From the NCBI GenBank assembly GCA_900539225.1, contig UQBO01000007.1, forward strand, positions 27,973 through 91,972: DNA of 64,000 nt, read 5' to 3'. This document shows, piece after piece, positions 17,022 through 26,473 of the stretch; the first letter of the stretch is position 1; each line of letters opens with the position of its first letter. A program made the position numbers and the translations under genes. Under the pieces are notes generated by a model that saw only the letters and a program-made list of their open reading frames with translations, was not told where the DNA came from and did no database searches. This DNA comes from an uncultured Eubacteriales bacterium. Its GTDB lineage: Bacteria; Bacillota; Clostridia; Tissierellales; Peptoniphilaceae.

Positions 17022-17849
17022 TTATATAAAATTTAATACTATACAAATAATACCTAGTACAACTAAGTAATATGAAAATACATGGAATTTTTTCTTTTTA
17101 ATAAGCACTTTTATTAATCTAATTGCTAAAACTCCAGTTATGAAGCTCACAATAAGTCCAACAATCGCATTGATGTCGAAGCTTACTTGTGATCCTTCTT
17201 TGAATATGTCTTTTAAACCTAGTATAAAGCCGCCAAGCATGGCTGGTATAGCTAGTAGAAAAGAAAAATCCACCGCATCCTTCTTATTTATTCCCAATAT
17301 GTGAGATATAAATATAGTTGAGCCTGATCTTGATATGCCTGGTAGTGCTGCAACACCTTGAACTGCCCCTATAGCAAGCACTTTAGGCACGCCAGCATCT
17401 GTTATCCTCATAGTGTTTTTACCATGAATATTGATGTCGATGAAGTATATCATAAAGGCTGTTATTATAAAGCATAGTCCTATGATTAATGAAGACATAT
17501 ATAATTGATCCAAATACTTCTCTATAAACAAAGCGATGATAACTGTAGGTATAGTTGCCAATATAATGTATAGAGCTAGTTTTTGATAGTGGTTTAGCTC
17601 GATCTTTTCTCTTTTTATTAAGGAGCCAAGCATTTTGAAAAACTCCACAATCATGTTTATAACTTGTTTATGATAAACAAGCAAAATAGAAAGCAATGTC
17701 CCGAAATGTAAAACTTGCGAGAAAAATACATTACCTTCTTTTATATTGAATAATATTTGTAGTATGGCCAAGTGACCTGATGAGCTTATTGGTAAAAACT
17801 CTGTTATGCCTTGAACGATAGCGAGTATTATTGCTTTAAGTAATGTCAT
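17022..17849 (-). CDS. uppP: Undecaprenyl-diphosphatase
   Basis: A 275-residue polytopic membrane phosphatase of the BacA/UppP family that recycles the lipid carrier of cell-wall synthesis; overexpression of the family gives bacitracin resistance. The two hallmark motifs are present: GITEFLPISSSGHLA (14-28) and PGISRSGST near 170. The start overlaps the dut stop as TAATG. It sits in the long operon between dut and ftsK. Confidence 0.96.
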   Translation of the reverse strand: MTLLKAIILAIVQGITEFLPISSSGHLAILQILFNIKEGNVFFSQVLHFGTLLSILLVYHKQVINMIVEFFKMLGSLIKREKIELNHYQKLALYIILATIPTVIIALFIEKYLDQLYMSSLIIGLCFIITAFMIYFIDINIHGKNTMRITDAGVPKVLAIGAVQGVAALPGISRSGSTIFISHILGINKKDAVDFSFLLAIPAMLGGFILGLKDIFKEGSQVSFDINAIVGLIVSFITGVLAIRLIKVLIKKKKFHVFSYYLVVLGIICIVLNFI

Positions 17850-18286
17850 TATTTTTCTCCTGTCGATCCAAAGCCGCCATCTTGTCTTTCAGAGTCTGAA
17901 AGCTCATCTACTTCTTCAAAATCAATCTTTTCGTACTTAGATAAAACCATTTGAGCGATTCTCATACCATTCTCAATAGTAAAATCTTCTTTAGAAAAGT
18001 TTATTAGAGGCACCTTTATTTCGCCTCTGTAATCACTGTCTATAGTGCCTATACCATTGACAAGACCAATGCCGTGCTTAATGCTAAGGCCCGATCTTGC
18101 TCTGATTTGAACTTCGTAAGAAGAAGGTATCTCTAGATAGATACCTGTACTTACTAGTTTGAACTCGCCTGCCTTTAATACAAGGTCTTCATCAAGTGAA
18201 GCTCTAATGTCTACGCCAGCAGAGTTTTCAGTTTGGTATTTTGGTATATCGTTTTTACTCTTATTTATTATCTTAACTTTTACCAT
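17849..18286 (-). CDS. dut: dUTP diphosphatase
   Basis: A 145-residue trimeric dUTPase that removes dUTP and supplies dUMP for thymidylate. The five family motifs are visible: AGVDIRA, RARSGLSIKHG, GIGTIDSDYRGE, GMRIAQMV and the C-terminal glycine-rich RQDGGFGSTG, which closes over the substrate. Start and length are normal. It lies 13 bases after pnp. Confidence 0.96.
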   Translation of the reverse strand: MVKVKIINKSKNDIPKYQTENSAGVDIRASLDEDLVLKAGEFKLVSTGIYLEIPSSYEVQIRARSGLSIKHGIGLVNGIGTIDSDYRGEIKVPLINFSKEDFTIENGMRIAQMVLSKYEKIDFEEVDELSDSERQDGGFGSTGEK

Positions 18287-18299
18287 CTTTTTATCCTAA

Positions 18300-20396
18300 T
18301 TATTTAGATTCTTCATCAGAATTTTCTACTAAAGCTTTTCTTGATAGGTTAATTCTACCTTGTTCGTCAATAGATGTAACCTTAACCATGATTTCGTCGC
18401 CTAGCTTTAATACATCTTCAACTTTGTTTACTCTTTCCTTAGAGATTTGTGAGATGTGTAGTAAGCCTTCTTTGCCGTTTAACACTTCAACAAAGGCACC
18501 GAAATTAGTTATTCTATTAACCTTACCAAAGTAAACTTCGCCAACTTCTACTTCTTTAACGATGTCTTCAATCATCTTCTTAGCGCCGTTAACGCCATCC
18601 ATAGTATCAGCTGAGATGTATACGTCACCGTCATCAGTGATATCAATCTTAGCGCCTGTTTCTTCGATAATCTTGTTAATTACCTTTCCGCCTGAGCCGA
18701 TAACGTCTCTAATCTTGTCTGGATCAATCTTGATAGTTGCAATCTTTGGAGCGTATTCTGATAATTCTGCTCTTGGTGCATCGATAGCTGATCTGATTAC
18801 ATCAAGTATTTGGAATCTTGCTGCCTTTGCTTGTTCTAGAGCAACTTTCATTATCTCTTCGTCTATACCTTGAACCTTGATATCCATTTGCATAGCTGTG
18901 ATACCGTCCTTAGTACCAGCTACTTTAAAGTCCATGTCTCCAAGGTGGTCTTCAAGACCTTGAATATCTGTTAATATCTTAGTAGTTTCATCTGACTTAA
19001 TAAGTCCCATGGCAATACCTGCTACTGGTTTTTTAATTGGTACACCCGCATCCATAAGAGCTAGTGTTGAACCGCAAATACTTGCTTGTGATGAAGAACC
19101 GTTTGAACTTAGTACTTCTGATACAAGTCTAATTGTGTATGGGAATTCTTCAAGTGAAGGTATAACTGGAACTAGAGCTCTTTCAGCAAGTGCTCCGTGA
19201 CCAATTTCTCTTCTACCTGGGCTTCTAAGCGGTCTAACGTCTCCTACTGAATATGGTGGGAAATTGTATTGATGCATGTAGTGTTTTTCGCCTTCTTCAA
19301 CTAGGCCGTCTTGTGATTGGCTGTCGCCGAATGAGCCAAGTGTAGCTATAGTTAATACTTGAGTTTGACCTCTCTTAAATAGTCCTGATCCGTGTGCTCT
19401 TGGCAATAAGCCAACTTCAGCAGAAAGTGGTCTGATTTGTTCAGTATTTCTTCCATCTGGTCTTAAGTTTCTTTCAAGTATACCTTTTCTAAACTCTTCG
19501 CTTGTAATATCATCAATAGTCTTTAGTATGCTCTTTTGATCATCTGGGTACTTTTCAAGATATTTATTTACTATAGTATCCTTAAGTGATTCACTGTTTT
19601 CAATTCTTTGAACCTTATCAGCTTCGAATATAGAGTTTTTAATATCTTCTCTGAATTCTTCATCTATTTCTTTAAAGATTTCTTCTTTAGCTTCAAATTT
19701 TTCAAATGAATATTTTTCTTTGCCTATCTTTTTAATGATTTCTTCTTCAAATGCACAAACTTCTTTGATAGCTTCATGTCCTTTTAGTATAGCATTAATC
19801 ATTTCTTCTTCAGAAACTTCATTTGATCCTGATTCAACCATCATGATGGCGTCCTTTGTACCTGATATACATAGGTTTATATCTGACTTATCCATCTCTT
19901 CTTGAGTCGGGTTGATTACATATTCTCCATCTATAAGTCCAACGTAAACTGCTGCAGTTGGTCCGTTAAACGGTATATCAGAAATACATAGAGCTACTGA
20001 TGAACCAATCATCGCAGCGATTTCCGGACTATTATCTGGGTCTACTGAAAGAACTGTTGCTATAACTTGTACATCATTAAAAAAGCCCTCAGGAAATAAA
20101 GGTCTAATTGGTCTATCAATCAGCCTTGAAGTTAAAACTGCTTTCTCTGAAGGTCTTCCCTCTCTCTTTATATATCCTCCTGGTATCTTACCAACAGAAT
20201 AAAACTTTTCTTCGTAGTCTACACTTAGTGGGAAGAAATCTACCCCTTCTCTAGGTGCTTTTGTGCTTGTCGCATTAACTAAAACGTAAGTATCTCCATA
20301 CTTAACTAAGCAAGAACCACCAGCTTGCTCGCACATCTTTCCTGTTTCAATTTCTAAAGGTCTACCTGCTAAGGTAGTTTTAAAATTTTCTTGCAT
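18300..20396 (-). CDS. pnp: Polyribonucleotide nucleotidyltransferase (PNPase)
   Basis: A 698-residue phosphorolytic 3'-5' exoribonuclease for mRNA decay. Two RNase PH-like domains (the second with FKRGQTQVLTIATLG and GSSSQASICGST) are followed by a KH domain (DVIGSGGKVINKI) and an S1 domain (GKVNRITNFGAFVEVL), the standard order and length. It follows rpsO with a stem-loop between them, the arrangement in which PNPase levels are controlled in E. coli. AGGAGATG precedes the ATG. Confidence 0.98.
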   Translation of the reverse strand: MQENFKTTLAGRPLEIETGKMCEQAGGSCLVKYGDTYVLVNATSTKAPREGVDFFPLSVDYEEKFYSVGKIPGGYIKREGRPSEKAVLTSRLIDRPIRPLFPEGFFNDVQVIATVLSVDPDNSPEIAAMIGSSVALCISDIPFNGPTAAVYVGLIDGEYVINPTQEEMDKSDINLCISGTKDAIMMVESGSNEVSEEEMINAILKGHEAIKEVCAFEEEIIKKIGKEKYSFEKFEAKEEIFKEIDEEFREDIKNSIFEADKVQRIENSESLKDTIVNKYLEKYPDDQKSILKTIDDITSEEFRKGILERNLRPDGRNTEQIRPLSAEVGLLPRAHGSGLFKRGQTQVLTIATLGSFGDSQSQDGLVEEGEKHYMHQYNFPPYSVGDVRPLRSPGRREIGHGALAERALVPVIPSLEEFPYTIRLVSEVLSSNGSSSQASICGSTLALMDAGVPIKKPVAGIAMGLIKSDETTKILTDIQGLEDHLGDMDFKVAGTKDGITAMQMDIKVQGIDEEIMKVALEQAKAARFQILDVIRSAIDAPRAELSEYAPKIATIKIDPDKIRDVIGSGGKVINKIIEETGAKIDITDDGDVYISADTMDGVNGAKKMIEDIVKEVEVGEVYFGKVNRITNFGAFVEVLNGKEGLLHISQISKERVNKVEDVLKLGDEIMVKVTSIDEQGRINLSRKALVENSDEESK

Positions 20397-20418
20397 CTCA
20401 CATCTCCTTTAATCTAAC

Positions 20419-20446
20419 AAAAGAGCGGGATAGCCCCGCCCTCTTT
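20419..20446 (-). terminator. Stem-loop between rpsO and pnp
   Basis: A GC-rich hairpin (GGGCGGG...CCCGC) flanked by AGAG/TCTT and followed by four T residues starts at the rpsO stop codon. It could partially terminate or serve as an RNase processing site ahead of pnp; which one is not decided by sequence. Confidence 0.7.
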
Positions 20447-20711
20447 ATCCTCTGATATTTAATCTTTCTATCAATTCACGATATTTGTCAATATCAGTGT
20501 CATACAAATATTTTAGAAGACCTTTTCTCTTACCAATCATTTTAAATAAACCTCTTCTTGAGTGATGGTCTTTCTTGTGTGTCTTTAAGTGTTCTGTAAG
20601 ATCATTGATTCTCTTAGTAAGTATAGCTATTTGTACTTCTGTAGAACCAGTGTCTCCTTCATGCATTTTAAAATCGTCAATGATTTTTGATTTTTCTTCT
20701 TTTGTTAACAT
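20445..20711 (-). CDS. rpsO: 30S ribosomal protein S15
   Basis: The 88-residue protein binds the central domain of 16S rRNA. The sequence GSTEVQIAILTKRINDLTEHL and HHSRRGL are diagnostic. It is the first gene of rpsO-pnp-dut-uppP-ftsK and onward, behind its own promoter and a structured leader of about 75 bases. AAGGGGGAAA precedes the ATG. Confidence 0.98.
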   Translation of the reverse strand: MLTKEEKSKIIDDFKMHEGDTGSTEVQIAILTKRINDLTEHLKTHKKDHHSRRGLFKMIGKRKGLLKYLYDTDIDKYRELIERLNIRG

Positions 20712-20787
20712 TTAATGTTTCCCCCTTAATAATATTTGCCTCAGCCAAGTGTATCGACGGGAACGATATACGTAGCATAAGGTACCT
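20712..20787 (-). promoter_or_regulatory. Structured 5' leader of rpsO, possible S15 autoregulatory site
   Basis: Between the promoter and rpsO the transcript has an 8-bp hairpin (20771-20764 with 20756-20749, loop TTCCCGT) and further G- and C-rich segments before the ribosome site. S15 of many bacteria represses its own translation by binding such leaders. The role here is inferred from position and structure only. Confidence 0.45.
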
Positions 20788-20792
20788 ATATT

Positions 20793-20821
20793 AGTATATC
20801 ATGAACTTTAGCATTTGTAAA
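20793..20821 (-). promoter_or_regulatory. Promoter of the rpsO-pnp operon
   Basis: Minus-strand -35 TTTACA (20821-20816) and -10 TATACT (20798-20793) with a 17-base spacer. Confidence 0.75.
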
Positions 20822-20838
20822 GCATTTTATACTCATAA

Positions 20839-21738
20839 TTATAAATAATCTTCAAAATTTTTCGCAAAATCAATATCGCTTCTAATCTGATTAAGTAAAT
20901 CATCCTTGTCAGCAAAGTTTAACATATCTCTAATCCTATAGATGAAGTATAATCTAACTGTGTCATCATATATATCATCATCGAAGTCAAAGATGTTTGT
21001 CTCAACACTAACAAAGTCTTCGTTAAAGCTTAGGTTTTTGCCTACACTAGTAACTGATTTATAGATACGATCCTTAATCTTAATCTTCGTTACATATACG
21101 CCTTGATATGGAATGATGTAGCCTGTATTAATATTGAGGTTTGCAGTTGGTATACCGACCGATGATCCAAATTTCTTGCCGTGAATAACCTTTGACTTTA
21201 TTGAGTAGTACCTCGATAAGTCTTTGTTTGCGCTCATCACTTCACCTGACAGTATTAACTTTTTTATATTGCTCGATGAAATCTTTTGCATCTCTTCATC
21301 AAGTTCAAAATTTAATACTACTGCTTCGCCACCAGATTCTTGCATCATCTCTTTAAGAAGTGCTGTGTCGCCAAGCCTGTCTATACCAAAGGTATAATCT
21401 TCACCCGAGTAAGTCCTTATTGCGTTTAATCTATCTAGTAGTATCTCTTTGACAAAGGCTTTTGGATCTGTCCTTTTAAGTTCATCTGTAAAGTCAATTA
21501 GATAAACAGTATCTATGCCAAGCTCTTCAAGTATCTTAATCTTGTCATCTATGGGCGTAATGCTCTTAGCTCCTTTAAAATCAAGCAGCAAAACAGCTGA
21601 CTCCACCTTATCTCTTCTAGCATCACTTATGCAGCTCTTAATTATTTTTAAGTGTCCTAAGTGCATGCCATCGAAGTAGCCAAGCGCTATATAGCATTCT
21701 TCACTTCTAAACTCATCTTTTAAATTAATTATCCTCAT
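20839..21738 (-). CDS. ribF: Bifunctional riboflavin kinase/FAD synthetase
   Basis: A 299-residue enzyme that phosphorylates riboflavin to FMN and adenylates it to FAD. The N-terminal nucleotidyltransferase domain begins with GYFDGMHLGH (19-28), the adenylyltransferase HxGH-like motif; the C-terminal kinase domain has GKKFGSSVGIPTANL. The start overlaps the truB end by 14 bases. truB-ribF is a conserved pair in Firmicutes. Confidence 0.95.
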   Translation of the reverse strand: MRIINLKDEFRSEECYIALGYFDGMHLGHLKIIKSCISDARRDKVESAVLLLDFKGAKSITPIDDKIKILEELGIDTVYLIDFTDELKRTDPKAFVKEILLDRLNAIRTYSGEDYTFGIDRLGDTALLKEMMQESGGEAVVLNFELDEEMQKISSSNIKKLILSGEVMSANKDLSRYYSIKSKVIHGKKFGSSVGIPTANLNINTGYIIPYQGVYVTKIKIKDRIYKSVTSVGKNLSFNEDFVSVETNIFDFDDDIYDDTVRLYFIYRIRDMLNFADKDDLLNQIRSDIDFAKNFEDYL

Positions 21739-22606
21739 ATTTATAAACCTTTTTCATATAAATATTCTTTCTGCCATCCTCATCTTTTTTTACATAGCCA
21801 ATGCCGCAAAATTTATCAGCGCAGTAAACCTTGTATTGCTCTTCATTGAAGGCATCGCTTACGTATGAGTTCATGCCATTTTGAACCGCTTTAAACCTCT
21901 TTTCGTGAAGCTTTATGACTGGCAAATCTATAAGCGTATCGACTGGAATAAGGTCATCTTCATCCATATCGTCTATGCAAATGGCCTCGTCAATATTTAA
22001 TGGACCGCTGTAGTACCTCATAAGGTAATCGATATACGATATAGTCCCTAGTCTTTGTGCTATATCGAAGGCAAGAGTCCTTATATAAGTTCCAGTAGAA
22101 ACCTCGCTCATAACTATGGCGTATGACTTTTCCTTATTAAACTTCAATAGTCTGTTCTTATAGATTTGAACCGTTTTTGCTCTTGAAGCTGTGTCTACGT
22201 CAATGTTTTCTCTCGCTAGCTTATACATAGGAACGCCATCAATCTTCTTTGCTGAATACTTTGGTGGAACTTGCTCGTATGCGCCTTCCATATCTTCTAA
22301 AACTCTTAGTAAATCATTCTTTTCAAAGTTCCATGCCTCTTCATCGCTAATCTCTGACTCAGCGTCTAAGGTCTCTGTAGTTTTACCAAAAATTATTCTA
22401 TATATATAGGCCTTTTTGTCAAAGCCTAAGTAATCTATAAACTTAGTTGCCTCTCCAAGCGCTATAGGCAAGACGCCAAAGGCCATGGGATCTAAGGTTC
22501 CTACGTGTCCAGTCTTCATCTTGCTAAGCTGCTTCACCTTGTTTGTGTAGTATCTACTGGACTTGCCCTTCTCCTTAAACACGTTGACTACGCCACTAAT
22601 TTGCAT
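21725..22606 (-). CDS. truB: tRNA pseudouridine-55 synthase
   Basis: A 293-residue enzyme that makes pseudouridine 55 in the T loop of tRNAs. The catalytic aspartate is D39 in GTLDPMA, within KTGHVGTLDP; the YKNRLLKF and GTYIRTLAFDI motifs follow. The C-terminal part should be a PUA-like domain. The start overlaps nrnA by 11 bases. Confidence 0.96.
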   Translation of the reverse strand: MQISGVVNVFKEKGKSSRYYTNKVKQLSKMKTGHVGTLDPMAFGVLPIALGEATKFIDYLGFDKKAYIYRIIFGKTTETLDAESEISDEEAWNFEKNDLLRVLEDMEGAYEQVPPKYSAKKIDGVPMYKLARENIDVDTASRAKTVQIYKNRLLKFNKEKSYAIVMSEVSTGTYIRTLAFDIAQRLGTISYIDYLMRYYSGPLNIDEAICIDDMDEDDLIPVDTLIDLPVIKLHEKRFKAVQNGMNSYVSDAFNEEQYKVYCADKFCGIGYVKKDEDGRKNIYMKKVYKYEDN

Positions 22607-23555
22607 CGTCTACATATCCTTTCAGCTTTTTAATTAGCTCATCAAGCTCGCCCTTGTACGTTAAACCGGCTGCATACTTATGTCCGCCGCCATCAAAGTC
22701 TTCACCAATGCTTCCTACATCGTATTTATACTTGCTTCTTAAAGAAACTTTGTAAATGTCCTTTACTTCTTTGATTATAGCTATCATGTCATAATCTTCA
22801 AGTCCTTGTAAAAACGCAAGTATATCATCTGTATCGTCCCTACTAGTCTTTGTCTTGTTAAAATCATCATTATCTAAGACAAGATAGGCAAAGTCTTTAT
22901 AAAAATTAATCTTGTTTATCGCGAGCTTATATAGCTCAAAAATATTTTTATTCATGCTTCTATAAAGCTTGATATTGATTTCATTTATATCGATGCCGTA
23001 GCTCATAAGCTTAGAAACTTTTTGCATAGTATCATCACTTGTCGATGAGTACATAAACCTGCCAGTGTCAGTATCTATGCCAATGTAGAGCATAGTGGCT
23101 ACTTCCTTGTTTATAGGAAGCTCAAGCTCTTTTATGATGTCGTAGACTATCTCTGAGCTAGATGAATACTCTTCTAAAACGTAGTTTATATCACCAAAGT
23201 ACTTATTGCTCTTGTGGTGGTCTATGTTAATAACTTTTTTCGCTTCTTTAAGATTATATTCATTAAGAAGTCTTCTCTCGTCAGCGCAGTCAATAACCAT
23301 AAGCAAATCGCACTCGCTCATGCTTTCTTTGTAATACTTTTTCTCCTCAATAAAGATGTATTTGCTAGGAATGTCATCTGGTTTTATAATATTTATGTTT
23401 TTTTTCTTATACTTTTCTTTTAGTGATAGATAAAGGCCAAGCGTTGAACCCATGTTGTCCCCGTCCGGAGACTTGTGAGAGATTATATTTATGCTATTAG
23501 CTTCTTCTATAGCTAGACCAATATCTTTTATGCTGTGATTATTCTTCATCTGCAT
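22596..23555 (-). CDS. nrnA: DHH-family oligoribonuclease / pAp phosphatase
   Basis: A phosphoesterase of about 319 residues that degrades very short RNAs and 3'-phosphoadenosine 5'-phosphate. DHH domain motifs are SHKSPDGD (about 26-33), VIDCAD, and IDHHKSN near 120; the DHHA1 domain ends with GGGHKYAAG. The upstream boundary is uncertain: ATGs at 23555 and 23549 both overlap the end of rbfA, and a TTG at 23582 is also in frame; no strong ribosome site decides. Its place between rbfA and truB is usual in Firmicutes and Clostridia. Confidence 0.92.
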   Translation of the reverse strand: MQMKNNHSIKDIGLAIEEANSINIISHKSPDGDNMGSTLGLYLSLKEKYKKKNINIIKPDDIPSKYIFIEEKKYYKESMSECDLLMVIDCADERRLLNEYNLKEAKKVINIDHHKSNKYFGDINYVLEEYSSSSEIVYDIIKELELPINKEVATMLYIGIDTDTGRFMYSSTSDDTMQKVSKLMSYGIDINEINIKLYRSMNKNIFELYKLAINKINFYKDFAYLVLDNDDFNKTKTSRDDTDDILAFLQGLEDYDMIAIIKEVKDIYKVSLRSKYKYDVGSIGEDFDGGGHKYAAGLTYKGELDELIKKLKGYVDDAN

Positions 23556-23928
23556 CCAACTCTTCGTTTGCTTTTTCTTCACTCTCTGAATTTAATTTAT
23601 TTAAAATCTTTTGTATCTCAATACTATATTCAACGCTCTCATCAATTTTAAATCTTAATTCAGGCACTTGTCTTATCTCTAAAACCTTTGCAAGACGAGA
23701 TCTTATATAGCCTTTAGCATTTTCTAAAGCATCGAGAGTGTCTTCTTTAGTCTTTTGACTGCCATATATTGAAAAATATATAGTGGCAACCGATGTATCG
23801 TTACTTAGCTCAACCTTAGATACGCTAGTCATTGGATCAATCCTAGGATCCTTAAGTCCTTCAATTAATAACTCTGATACAATTCTTTGTATCTCAGCTT
23901 GTAATCTATATAATCTTTTCTTGTCCAT
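23539..23928 (-). CDS. rbfA: Ribosome-binding factor A
   Basis: The 129-residue protein binds the 30S subunit in late maturation. The KH-like core contains LKDPRIDPMTSVSKVELS and a central ATIYFSIYG strand, then the LRFKIDESVEYS motif; the C-terminus is an acidic tail. TAGGTGAT precedes the ATG, 12 bases after infB. Confidence 0.95.
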   Translation of the reverse strand: MDKKRLYRLQAEIQRIVSELLIEGLKDPRIDPMTSVSKVELSNDTSVATIYFSIYGSQKTKEDTLDALENAKGYIRSRLAKVLEIRQVPELRFKIDESVEYSIEIQKILNKLNSESEEKANEELDADEE

Positions 23929-23940
23929 AGTATCACCTAA

Positions 23941-26208
23941 TTATGCTTTTATTTCTTCAATGATGTAGGCTTCCATTTCGTCGCCTTCCTTGACATCGTT
24001 GTAATTATCAAGGCCTAAACCAGCTTCATAACCAGTAGCAATTTCTTTAGCATCATCTTTAAATCTCTTTAATGAAGAAATGCCTCCGTCGTGAATAACC
24101 ACGTCGTCTCTAAGAAGTCTTATGCTTGAATTTCTAGTAATCTTACCGTTATCAACATAGATACCTGCTATAGTTTGTCCAGAAGGTAGTCTAAATGTAG
24201 CACGTACAGTCGCTCTACCTAAAACAGTTTCCTTAGTCTTAGGTTTTAACATACCCTTAACAGCGTTCTTGATATCGTCAATGATGTCATAAATAACTCT
24301 ATATGTCTTAACTTCAATGCTTTCAGCGTTTGCTAAATCCATCGCTCCGTTGTTTGGTCTTACGTTAAAGCCTATGATGATGGCGTTTGATGCGCTAGCA
24401 AGCATAACGTCTGATTCACTTATTCCGCCTACGCCGCTGTGTATAACGCTTACCTTTACTTCATCGTTTGAAAGCTTAGTAAGTGATGAGCTGATGGCTT
24501 CGATTGAACCCTTGTTATCAGCCTTGATTATGATGTTTAGATCCTTTAACTCGCCTTCTTTGATTCTGTCAAATAGATTATCCAAAGAAACTTTTTGAGT
24601 TGCTGTAATCATTTCTTCTCTTTGTTTTTCTTTTCTCATATCAGCTATGGCTCTAGCCTTCTTTTCAGATTCAACTGCGTAGAAGAATTCGCCAGCTTCA
24701 GGCACTTCACTTAAGCCCATGATCTTAACTGGTGTGCTAGGGGCCGCCTTCATGATGCCTTTGCCGTTGTCATCAACCATAAGTCTGATCTTACCGCAAG
24801 CAGTTCCTGATACAACGTAGTCGCCCTTCTTAAGAGTTCCTTTTTGTACCAAAACAGTCGCTGTAGGTCCTTGGCCCTTGTCTAGTTGGGCTTCAATTAC
24901 AGTACCCATGGCTCTTCTATTAGGATTGGCCTTGATATCTTCCATCTCAGCAACTAGTGTAATCATCTCGAGTAATTCATCTATATTAATTCTTTTCTTT
25001 GCAGATACTTCTACGGTTATAGTTGAGCCGCCCCACTTTTCTGGAAGTAAATCGTTATCTGCTAGCTCTTGGTATATTCTTTCAATATTTGCTTCTGGTC
25101 TGTCTATCTTGTTTATCGCTACAATGATGGGTACGCCAGCTGCCTTACTATGTGAGATGGCTTCCTTTGTTTGTGGCATGATACCGTCATCTGCTGCTAC
25201 AACTATTACAGATATATCAGTGATTTGAGCTCCTCTGGCTCTCATTTGTGTGAAAGCTTCGTGACCAGGTGTGTCTAGGAAAACTACTTTTTTGCCTTTA
25301 ACGTTGATGCTGTAGGCGCCAATTCTTTGAGTGATACCACCCGCTTCGCCTGCTTGTACCTTTGTTTCTCTGATAGCATCAAGAAGTGATGTCTTACCGT
25401 GGTCAACGTGACCCATAACTGTAACTACTGGTGGTCTTGTAACTAGAGTGTCTTCACTGTCTTCGAAGTCAAGTTCAAGTGCTTCTTCTTCGCTTTGTGG
25501 TACTTCTAATTCTACTTTTACACCAAATTCATCAGCCATTAAAGATGCTGTATCAAAGTCAACGCTTTGGTTTTGGTTAAGCATTAGTCCTAGCATGATA
25601 AGCTTTGTAATTAGCTCGTTTACGCCAACGCCTAGCTTTTCCGCAAGGTCCTTAACTATGATTGGATCTTGGATATAAACAACTTCGTCTTTAGCTTTTT
25701 TTGCTTCTTGCTTTTCTTCTTTTACTTCTTGAGCCTTATTGTCGTTCTTTTTATTGTTTTGTCTGTTTTTCTTGCCTTTTCTATTATTTGCTTGGTTATT
25801 ATAATTGTTATTATTATTATTGTTGTTGTTATTGTTATTCTTATTGTTTTTATTCTTCTTGTTTCTTGCTTGATTATTGTTTTCAGCGCTTTCCTTCTTA
25901 GCTTCTTCTCTTCTATCTTCTTTTACATTAGCTTTTTTTGCTTCAGGTTTTGCGTTTTTCTTAGCTTTATTAGCATTTTTATCTATACTTTCTGTATCTT
26001 CTTTTACTTTACGGATCTTTTTCTTTGGTCTTTCTTTAACCGCTACTTTATCTTCTTCTAAGAAAAGATCTCTTACCATATTAGCTGTTTCTTCATCTAC
26101 ACCACTTAAGTGAGTCATTGGCGGTAGATTTAGTTCTTGGAGTTTATCTAGTAGTTCTTTTGTTTCCATATTCAATTCTTTTGCTAATTCGTAAACTCTT
26201 GTCTTCAT
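23941..26208 (-). CDS. infB: Translation initiation factor IF-2
   Basis: A 755-residue GTPase that places initiator tRNA on the 30S subunit and joins the 50S. An N-terminal IF2_N helix-turn-helix motif (MKTRVYELAKELN) is followed by a lysine/asparagine/glutamate-rich disordered region with an almost pure asparagine run near residues 125-140, a second IF2_N domain, and the G domain with VMGHVDHGKT near 265, DTPGHEAF and NKID, then the C-terminal domains that bind fMet-tRNA. AAGGAGTGA precedes the ATG. The asparagine tract is built of AAT and AAC codons and could vary in length between strains. Confidence 0.97.
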   Translation of the reverse strand: MKTRVYELAKELNMETKELLDKLQELNLPPMTHLSGVDEETANMVRDLFLEEDKVAVKERPKKKIRKVKEDTESIDKNANKAKKNAKPEAKKANVKEDRREEAKKESAENNNQARNKKNKNNKNNNNNNNNNNNNYNNQANNRKGKKNRQNNKKNDNKAQEVKEEKQEAKKAKDEVVYIQDPIIVKDLAEKLGVGVNELITKLIMLGLMLNQNQSVDFDTASLMADEFGVKVELEVPQSEEEALELDFEDSEDTLVTRPPVVTVMGHVDHGKTSLLDAIRETKVQAGEAGGITQRIGAYSINVKGKKVVFLDTPGHEAFTQMRARGAQITDISVIVVAADDGIMPQTKEAISHSKAAGVPIIVAINKIDRPEANIERIYQELADNDLLPEKWGGSTITVEVSAKKRINIDELLEMITLVAEMEDIKANPNRRAMGTVIEAQLDKGQGPTATVLVQKGTLKKGDYVVSGTACGKIRLMVDDNGKGIMKAAPSTPVKIMGLSEVPEAGEFFYAVESEKKARAIADMRKEKQREEMITATQKVSLDNLFDRIKEGELKDLNIIIKADNKGSIEAISSSLTKLSNDEVKVSVIHSGVGGISESDVMLASASNAIIIGFNVRPNNGAMDLANAESIEVKTYRVIYDIIDDIKNAVKGMLKPKTKETVLGRATVRATFRLPSGQTIAGIYVDNGKITRNSSIRLLRDDVVIHDGGISSLKRFKDDAKEIATGYEAGLGLDNYNDVKEGDEMEAYIIEEIKA

Positions 26209-26212
26209 ATAA

Positions 26213-26473
26213 TCACTCCTTCTTTACATTTCTTAGCTCCTCTAAGGTTTCATTATCTATATTGCATTTTAAAGATTTTTTGAGTAAATTCTTTTCAATC
26301 GCATTATTTATACATTCTTCATTATTGCACACATAGCTTCCTCTGCCTTGTATCTTTTGCTCTTTGTCAATAAATACACCTTCCACAGTCTTTGCTAGCC
26401 TAATCATCTCGTATTTATTGTGAAAATTTCTGCATGCAACACATTTTCTATCAAAAGTTTTATTCTTCGTCAT
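26213..26473 (-). CDS. ylxR: YlxR/RnpM family RNA-binding protein (DUF448)
   Basis: The 86-residue protein has the family core RKCVACRN (C11, C14), YEMIRL and GRGSYVC. Members bind RNA; B. subtilis RnpM (YlxR) is reported to act on RNase P, which I recall from the literature. I chose the ATG at 26473, overlapping the nusA end by 14 bases; a longer frame from 26488 has no ribosome site. The companion L7Ae-like gene ylxQ, usual in B. subtilis, is absent here. Confidence 0.9.
   Translation of the reverse strand: MTKNKTFDRKCVACRNFHNKYEMIRLAKTVEGVFIDKEQKIQGRGSYVCNNEECINNAIEKNLLKKSLKCNIDNETLEELRNVKKE

Noticed and set aside
25669..26061. Hydrophobic plus-strand frame opposite infB
   Set aside because: Poly-asparagine and lysine codons read backwards give isoleucine- and phenylalanine-rich frames; infB on the minus strand is certain.
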